Shown here: one piece after another, positions 59,891-64,000 of the stretch | How the letters are laid out: every line of letters starts with the position of its first letter | How positions within the stretch are numbered: position 1 is the first letter of the stretch | DNA from: Chryseobacterium indologenes | GTDB taxonomy: Bacteria > Bacteroidota > Bacteroidia > Flavobacteriales > Weeksellaceae | Length of the DNA: 64,000 nucleotides | Assembly: GCF_002025665.1 (NCBI RefSeq) | Contig: NZ_CP018786.1 | Location: 4,774,001-4,838,000, forward strand | Direction: 5' to 3' | Program-made: the position numbers and the translations under genes | The notes under the pieces: model-generated | The model's database searches: none | What the model was told of the DNA's origin: nothing | What the model saw: only the letters and a program-made list of their open reading frames with translations

Positions 59891-59962
59891 TCCCTACGCT
59901 GGTATGATCCAGATCAGGTTCAAAGGGTAAAGTCTCAGTCTGTTGGTACAGACACCCCTAAA
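59891..59962 (-). promoter_or_regulatory. TPP (THI-box) riboswitch of the thi operon
   Basis: Minus strand: TTTAGGGGTGTC...GACTGAGA...ACCC...GAACCTGATCTGGATCATACCAGCGTAGGGA. The CTGAGA core, GAACCTGATCTGG and AGGGA closing arm are present. It lies 75 nt upstream of the thiS ATG. Confidence 0.95.
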
Positions 59963-59970
59963 GTTTGCAA

Positions 59971-60002
59971 CGAAGTTAGACATTTTTTTAGAATGAGCAA
60001 AA
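59971..60002 (-). promoter_or_regulatory. thi operon promoter
   Basis: Minus strand TTTTG (59998-60002), 19-nt spacer, TAACTTCG (59971-59978, one mismatch to TAnnTTTG). It places the transcript start close to the TPP aptamer. Confidence 0.55.
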
Positions 60003-60024
60003 TCTTAAATGACATGAAAGAAAA

Positions 60025-60052
60025 AAGACCATCTCAATTTTGAGACAGTCTT
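60025..60052 (-). terminator. Terminator of the lipoprotein gene
   Basis: AAGAC and TCTCAA arms pair with TTGAGA and GTCTT around a short loop; on the minus strand the A-run becomes a T-run. It lies 22 bp after the stop at 60075. Confidence 0.72.
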
Positions 60053-60074
60053 CATTTTTATTCTAAATAGTTCT

Positions 60075-60917
60075 TTAGTAAAAAAGCTTCAGGCTTCCAT
60101 CAGAATTATATTGATTAGTCCAATTTGATTGGCTCAGAAAAAATTCGGAGCTATAAGGCTGATACTCTTTTGAAATTCTTCTTTGAGGATTATTTTTTGA
60201 TAATGAAAAGTAGAAATAATCTTCAAAAATACCCAAATTCTTAAATGGATTTTGTGCAGAATCAAAGTTATCAAATGTAATTTCATTCGTAATGTAAGCA
60301 TCAATATTATTATGCTTTTCGGTTTTAACTGCCTTTTCTAAATTTCCTGAGCTATTATAAACAAACTTTTCTACGTAGGTCAAAATATAATCTTGCGGGT
60401 CAGTTGGATCGTATGGAACATTAGGATATTGAGTTAAAATCTCAATTAACTTTCCTGAAGCATCATAAGTATAGGTCAAATACTTATCCATATATGAATT
60501 ATTAACCTGTGGAATAACTACTTTAATAACTCTACCTAGATTATCAAATTCAAATTTTCTTTCCTTCAACTGAACATTGAAACCAGGATCAGAGCTGTAA
60601 TCTTTCATAGTTGCGGTATTTCCTGTATAGGTTACTGCTGTATAAACAGATTTTGAATAAGCATAAGGAAACCCGGTACTTCCGGAAAGTTCCAACTTTC
60701 CTCCTATTTTTTTACTAACTCTTCCCTGAGCATCATATTCGAAAATATAATTTTGCTCCAATCCATTAAAGACAGGTGACAAAACAGGATAATTCCACGA
60801 TATTTTACTTGTATTTTCAGTAATCGTCTGTTGTGAATTATCAAGTGGCAATTCATCATTGTCTGAACAAGATGCCATAGCCAGCAATGTGGCTAATAAT
60901 AGTGATTTGAATTTCAT
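60075..60917 (-). CDS. YD/RHS-repeat-like lipoprotein of unknown function
   Basis: A 280-residue lipoprotein. The signal peptide MKFKSLLLATLLAMASC carries a lipobox with the lipidated cysteine at residue 17. The mature part has several YDAxGxVxK-like strands (EYDAQGRVSKK, FDNLGRVIKVV, YDASGKLIEIL, YNSSGNLEKAV), as in YD/RHS-type repeats. The short length and a single exported domain argue against a polymorphic toxin shell. The function is unknown. It is on the minus strand with its own terminator, 20 bp downstream of the RluA-type gene. Confidence 0.7.
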   Translation of the reverse strand: MKFKSLLLATLLAMASCSDNDELPLDNSQQTITENTSKISWNYPVLSPVFNGLEQNYIFEYDAQGRVSKKIGGKLELSGSTGFPYAYSKSVYTAVTYTGNTATMKDYSSDPGFNVQLKERKFEFDNLGRVIKVVIPQVNNSYMDKYLTYTYDASGKLIEILTQYPNVPYDPTDPQDYILTYVEKFVYNSSGNLEKAVKTEKHNNIDAYITNEITFDNFDSAQNPFKNLGIFEDYFYFSLSKNNPQRRISKEYQPYSSEFFLSQSNWTNQYNSDGSLKLFY

Positions 60918-60936
60918 GGTATAGTTTTATGATATG

Positions 60937-61614
60937 TTATTCTTCACAAGCTCTCCAGATCGCATCATTCTGCGGAACAGGAGCTATGATTTCAATATTT
61001 TCTTTGGTTACCGGATGAATAAATTCCAGTTTTCTTGCATGAAGATTGATTCCTCCATCAGGGTTGGAACGTGATGCTCCATATTTCAGATCTCCTTTAA
61101 TCGGAATTCCTGTTTTTGAGAGTTGTGCTCTGATCTGATGGTGCCTCCCGGTCTCAAGATCAATTTCAAGAAGGAGATAATTATCCAAGGTTTTTATCAC
61201 CTGATAGGTAAGAATGGCTTCTTTTGCTCCTTCTGTAGCTTTGGGAAAAACGATGGCTTTATTATTCTTTTCGTTTTTCTTCAGATAATGGACCAGTCTC
61301 TGACTTTGTGGGATCATTTCTTTTCCTACAACCGCCCAGTATGTTTTTTTCACTTCACGGTTTTTCACCATCTGGGTAAGACGGGAAAGTGCTTTGGAAG
61401 TTTTTGCATAGATCACCAGCCCTGATGTAGGACGGTCTATACGATGAACCAAGCCGAGAAAAACATTTCCCGGCTTAGCATCTCTTATTTTTATAAAGTT
61501 CTTGATGGATTCTAATAGTGATTCATCTCCGGTTTTGTCACCCTGTACAAGCTGACCCACCTTTTTATTAATCACCAGAAGATGGTTGTCTTCATATATA
61601 ATCTGCTCCTTCAT
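60937..61614 (-). CDS. RluA-family pseudouridine synthase
   Basis: A 225-residue RNA-uridine isomerase. The catalytic aspartate is in HRIDRPTSGLVIYAKT (about 52-67), with GRHHQIRAQL and GDLKYGA downstream. There is no S4 domain, so it belongs to the compact RluA/RluC/TruC-like group. The target may be tRNA or 23S rRNA; sequence alone cannot say. It is minus-strand, 11 bp after the small membrane-protein gene and 20 bp before the lipoprotein gene. Confidence 0.88.
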   Translation of the reverse strand: MKEQIIYEDNHLLVINKKVGQLVQGDKTGDESLLESIKNFIKIRDAKPGNVFLGLVHRIDRPTSGLVIYAKTSKALSRLTQMVKNREVKKTYWAVVGKEMIPQSQRLVHYLKKNEKNNKAIVFPKATEGAKEAILTYQVIKTLDNYLLLEIDLETGRHHQIRAQLSKTGIPIKGDLKYGASRSNPDGGINLHARKLEFIHPVTKENIEIIAPVPQNDAIWRACEE

Positions 61615-61625
61615 ACTTCTTCCGT

Positions 61626-61940
61626 CTATCTTCTTCTATTGGATAAAGACAGGATAATTCCTGCCAGAAGGCCTACCGTTTTAACAGCTGAAAGTTTTGA
61701 CCCTTCCGGAATAAATGCTCCGAATACACAGATCGCAGCAGCAGCATACATTGCATACACAAAGTTTTTATTCGTAAGCAATGGAGCCTGAATAAAGAAG
61801 CTCGCTCCTATCAGAACATAAAAAACTTTTCTAGAAAGTAAATGATTGATTTCCGGAGAGAACAGATTAAACCATCCTACAGCAAGACAGATCAATGCAG
61901 CGATAGATAATATTCCCTGGATAGATTGTTGATTTTGCAT
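61626..61940 (-). CDS. Small multi-pass membrane protein
   Basis: A 104-residue protein with about four hydrophobic segments (GILSIAALICLAVGWF, VFYVLIGASFFIQAPLL, FVYAMYAAAAICVFGAF, TVGLLAGIILSL) and a basic C-terminus (NRRR). It is an inner-membrane protein of unknown function and I recognise no family. It is 3 bp downstream of panB and 11 bp upstream of the RluA-type gene, which implies a shared transcript. Confidence 0.75.
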   Translation of the reverse strand: MQNQQSIQGILSIAALICLAVGWFNLFSPEINHLLSRKVFYVLIGASFFIQAPLLTNKNFVYAMYAAAAICVFGAFIPEGSKLSAVKTVGLLAGIILSLSNRRR

Positions 61941-61943
61941 AGA

Positions 61944-62759
61944 TTAATAGCTTTCGTTTTCGTTAGGAAACTCTACACTTTTCACATCTTTTACGTATTG
62001 AGCAACAGCTCCTGTAATTTCTGTGTAAAGGTCAAGGTATCTTCTTAAGAATTTCGGACTGAAACCTTTGTTCATACCTACCATATCATGATACACCAAA
62101 ACCTGTCCGTCACAATCTGCTCCGGCCCCGATTCCGATGGTAGGAATAGAAATACTTTCCGTTACTTTCTTTGCTAAATCTGCCGGAATTTTTTCCAATA
62201 CAATAGAGAAACAGCCTAGTTCTTCCAGAAGTTGTGCATCCGCAATTAATTTTTCGGCTTCAGCTTCTTCTTTTGCTCTTACTTTATACGTTCCGAATTT
62301 ATAGATAGACTGTGGTGTTAAACCCAAATGTCCCATTACCGGAATTCCGGCATTGATGATCTTTTTGATAGACTTGGAAATTTCTTTTCCACCTTCAATT
62401 TTCACAGCATGTGCTCCACCTTCCTTCATCATTCTTACCGCAGACTCCAATGCTTTTTCAGGATTACTCTGATAAGTTCCGAAAGGTAAATCTGCTACCA
62501 CTAAAGCTCTGTCGGTTCCTCTTACCACACTTTGAGCATGATAGATCATTTGATCCAGCGTAATAGGCAATGTAGTTTCAAAACCAGCCATCACATTCGC
62601 TGCAGAGTCTCCAATCAAAATAGCATCTACTCCGCCTGCATCTACCATTTTTGCTGTGGTAAAATCATAAGCTGTAAGCATAGTTATTTTCTCCTTGTCG
62701 AATTTCATTTTACGCAAGGTTTCAGTTGTAACTTTTTTAATTTCAGAGTGAACAGACAT
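61944..62759 (-). CDS. panB: 3-methyl-2-oxobutanoate hydroxymethyltransferase
   Basis: A 271-residue TIM-barrel enzyme that hydroxymethylates alpha-ketoisovalerate to ketopantoate, the first step in pantothenate and CoA synthesis. Metal-binding acidic residues occur in LIGDSAANVMAG (Asp) and DLPFG (Asp), and the conserved HAVKIEGG and PVMGHLGLTPQS motifs are present. It is in a minus-strand run with the small membrane gene and RluA-type gene. A regulator-gene terminator lies 26 bp upstream. Confidence 0.95.
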   Translation of the reverse strand: MSVHSEIKKVTTETLRKMKFDKEKITMLTAYDFTTAKMVDAGGVDAILIGDSAANVMAGFETTLPITLDQMIYHAQSVVRGTDRALVVADLPFGTYQSNPEKALESAVRMMKEGGAHAVKIEGGKEISKSIKKIINAGIPVMGHLGLTPQSIYKFGTYKVRAKEEAEAEKLIADAQLLEELGCFSIVLEKIPADLAKKVTESISIPTIGIGAGADCDGQVLVYHDMVGMNKGFSPKFLRRYLDLYTEITGAVAQYVKDVKSVEFPNENESY

Positions 62760-62784
62760 AATTTATCTATTTTTAAAAGTTAAA

Positions 62785-62805
62785 AAGTCGGCCTTTAGCC
62801 GACTT
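62785..62805 (-). terminator. Terminator of the Crp/Fnr gene
   Basis: An 8-bp perfect stem AAGTCGGC with GCCGACTT, 5-nt loop; the T-run lies on the minus strand side. Confidence 0.8.
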
Positions 62806-62820
62806 AAGTTTTTGTATGAT

Positions 62821-63534
62821 TTATAAAACTACGTGACCGAGTTTCATGAGTTTGTCGTGATTTAAAATCTTGATATTTCTTCCGTCTACTTCAATCAGAC
62901 TATCCTGTTTGAATTCCGAGATCAGACGGATGGCACTTTCTGTAGCGGTACCGATAATATTGGCAATTTCTTCTCTCGTTAATGAGATCTTGATAAAGCC
63001 TTCAGGATCTACTCCCAGTTTCTGTTCCAGCAGCAAAAGAATTTCTGCCAGTCTTTCTCTTACCGTTTTCTGGGCAAGGAAAGTAATGGTGTTGGAAGAT
63101 TCTCCTAATTCGTATGAGATTTTCTGAAGCATTACGAAAGACAGCTGCGGATCTACCTCCAAAAGATACATGAAAATATCTGCGGGTAAGAACACACATT
63201 CAATATCTGTCATTGCTTCTGCTTTGGCCTGGAAATTTTCCCCGCAAAGCAAAGAACGATAGCCGATGATATCTCCTTCTTTGATAAATCTTAAAATTTG
63301 ATCTTTACCGAACGCTCCTGATTTTGAAAGTTTGGCAGCCCCTTTTTCCAGAACGAATACTCCTTTTGGAGTCTCACCATCCTCGAAAATGGTATCATGT
63401 TTCTGAAAACTCAGTTTCTTTTTGCCATTAATGTATTTTTCAAAATCTGCGCTAGAAAGTCTTTCTTTAAATGATTTATCATTAAAAACTCTGGCGAACC
63501 TCTCTTCAATTGCTATCTGTTGTTCCTGCGGCAT
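62821..63534 (-). CDS. Crp/Fnr-family transcription regulator
   Basis: A 237-residue regulator. The N-terminal cyclic-nucleotide-binding-like beta-roll (about 25-140) is followed by a winged helix (about 155-225) with TREEIANIIGTATESAIRLI as the DNA-recognition region. The Fnr N-terminal cysteine cluster is missing, so it should not be a 4Fe-4S oxygen sensor of the E. coli type; the ligand is unknown. It is divergent from a CcoI-like copper-ATPase gene with an FNR-like dyad in the 88-bp gap, suggesting it controls respiratory or micro-oxic genes. Confidence 0.88.
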   Translation of the reverse strand: MPQEQQIAIEERFARVFNDKSFKERLSSADFEKYINGKKKLSFQKHDTIFEDGETPKGVFVLEKGAAKLSKSGAFGKDQILRFIKEGDIIGYRSLLCGENFQAKAEAMTDIECVFLPADIFMYLLEVDPQLSFVMLQKISYELGESSNTITFLAQKTVRERLAEILLLLEQKLGVDPEGFIKISLTREEIANIIGTATESAIRLISEFKQDSLIEVDGRNIKILNHDKLMKLGHVVL

Positions 63535-63540
63535 TTTATA

Positions 63541-63552
63541 TGATATTTATCA
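63541..63552. promoter_or_regulatory. FNR/Crp-like dyad between the regulator and the copper ATPase
   Basis: TGATATTTATCA is a TGAT-N4-ATCA dyad, matching the core of the FNR box TTGAT-N4-ATCAA except the outermost base of each half. It lies 7 nt from the regulator start codon, suggesting autoregulation. Confidence 0.5.
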
Positions 63553-63595
63553 CAAAAATAGAACTTTTTAACGCGATAAACAAAAAAATTTGTTA

Positions 63596-63603
63596 TAATT
63601 TTG
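63596..63603 (+). promoter_or_regulatory. -7 element for the copper P-type ATPase gene
   Basis: TAATTTTG fits TAnnTTTG, about 20 nt before the GTG start. No -33 TTG was found; activation by a regulator at the upstream dyad would fit. Confidence 0.45.
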
Positions 63604-63622
63604 TAGTTCAATATTTTATGGG

Positions 63623-64000
63623 GTGAGCGAGAACTGTTTTCATTGTGGTCAAGGGATAGAAAAAGAGAGAATTTTATTTGACGAAAAGACTTTCTGTTGT
63701 AATGGATGTAAGTCTGTTTACGAGATTCTAAATTTAAATCATTTAGGCAATTTCTATGAGCTTAATAAAGGAGCCGGAATTCGTCCTAATGATGAAAATT
63801 CTTCTCAATTTGATTACTTAGATACACCGGAAATCTTTGAGAAAGTTACTGATTTCTCGGAAGGAAGCACCAGTCTTGTTACTTTCAAAATCCCTGTCAT
63901 TCACTGTTCTTCCTGTATCTGGCTATTGGAAAGCCTTCATACATTAAATAAACACATTAAATATTCGCAGGTTAACTTCACAAGAAAGACCTTACAGATC
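63623..64000 (+). CDS. Copper-translocating P-type ATPase, CcoI/FixI-like (partial N-terminus)
   Basis: The gene runs off the right edge; 126 residues are seen. GTG at 63623 is the start, because the ATG at 63618 is followed at once by TGA. The N-terminal metal-binding part has C5-F-H-C8 and CC-N-G-C (C25, C26, C29), then the HMA domain with CSSC (IPVIHCSSCIWLLE). CcoI feeds copper to cbb3-type oxidase. The ATPase core is outside the window, so the call rests on the N-terminal cysteine pattern that CcoI homologues of this phylum share, and on the adjacent Crp/Fnr gene. Confidence 0.82.
   Translation, partial: MSENCFHCGQGIEKERILFDEKTFCCNGCKSVYEILNLNHLGNFYELNKGAGIRPNDENSSQFDYLDTPEIFEKVTDFSEGSTSLVTFKIPVIHCSSCIWLLESLHTLNKHIKYSQVNFTRKTLQI

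Noticed and set aside
60075..60917. Polymorphic toxin / RHS system
   Set aside because: Short lipoprotein without an RHS core shell, no toxin tip and no immunity gene.

Overview
The window (64 kb, AT-rich, no rRNA or tRNA gene seen) reads as a chromosomal segment of a Chryseobacterium-like flavobacterium (Bacteroidota, Weeksellaceae). Reasons: a flexirubin-type aryl-polyene pigment cluster; Bacteroidota promoters (TAnnTTTG -7 boxes with TTG/TTTG about 19-23 nt upstream) and weak Shine-Dalgarno sites; several TonB-dependent receptors; a Bacteroidota-style thi operon; and protein sequences typical of that group. It is mostly housekeeping and metabolic DNA. I see no prophage, integrative element, IS transposase or CRISPR array.

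Layout. 1-9.0 kb: right part of the flexirubin locus. A minus-strand run (tyrosine ammonia-lyase, ketoreductase, ketosynthase, acyl carrier protein, acyltransferase, FAD oxidoreductase running off the left edge) is divergent from a halogenase-like flavoprotein, with an AMP-forming ligase nearby. 9.1-18.2 kb: M23 peptidase, then plus-strand ileS, DksA-like gene, small genes, lspA, sanA-like gene and trpS. 18.2-25 kb: two-component system with PepSY-like genes, HAD phosphatase, ECF sigma factor with a 44-aa downstream ORF, and metK behind a SAM-II riboswitch. 25-30.4 kb: divergent oxyR/catalase, enoyl-CoA hydratase, dCMP-type deaminase, xerD, Nudix. 30.5-37.4 kb: minus-strand lipoproteins and enzymes, plus a PD-(D/E)XK (GxxExxY) gene sitting between two inverted repeat copies. 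37.6-39.9 kb: TonB receptor under a TPP riboswitch. 41.1-46.5 kb: two aconitases in tandem. 46.6-47.3 kb: a scar in which two divergent genes both lost their 5' ends. 47.4-50.6 kb: TonB receptor with an unusual leader that holds a compact S-box-like RNA followed by a 14-codon ORF ending in four cysteine codons. 50.7-52.9 kb: another outer-membrane receptor. 53.1-60 kb: thiS-thiC-tenI-thiD-thiE-thiG-thiH-thiF operon behind a second TPP riboswitch whose expression platform buries the thiS start codon. 60-64 kb: lipoprotein, RluA-type pseudouridine synthase, small membrane protein, panB, Crp/Fnr regulator, and the start of a CcoI-like copper P-type ATPase.

Working together. Thiamine uptake and synthesis are both tied to TPP. 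Sulfur/methionine physiology is tied to SAM at metK and probably at the 47.4 kb receptor, where a cysteine-codon leader may add a second input. The pigment genes form a coherent path from tyrosine to a coumaroyl starter and an ACP-bound polyene, possibly halogenated.

Intergenic DNA carries several short dispersed repeats. The clearest is a two-hairpin family (four copies, around 11.0, 17.0, 46.6 and 53.0 kb) whose stems differ in sequence but keep their pairing. The most unusual finding is the 50.2-50.55 kb leader.
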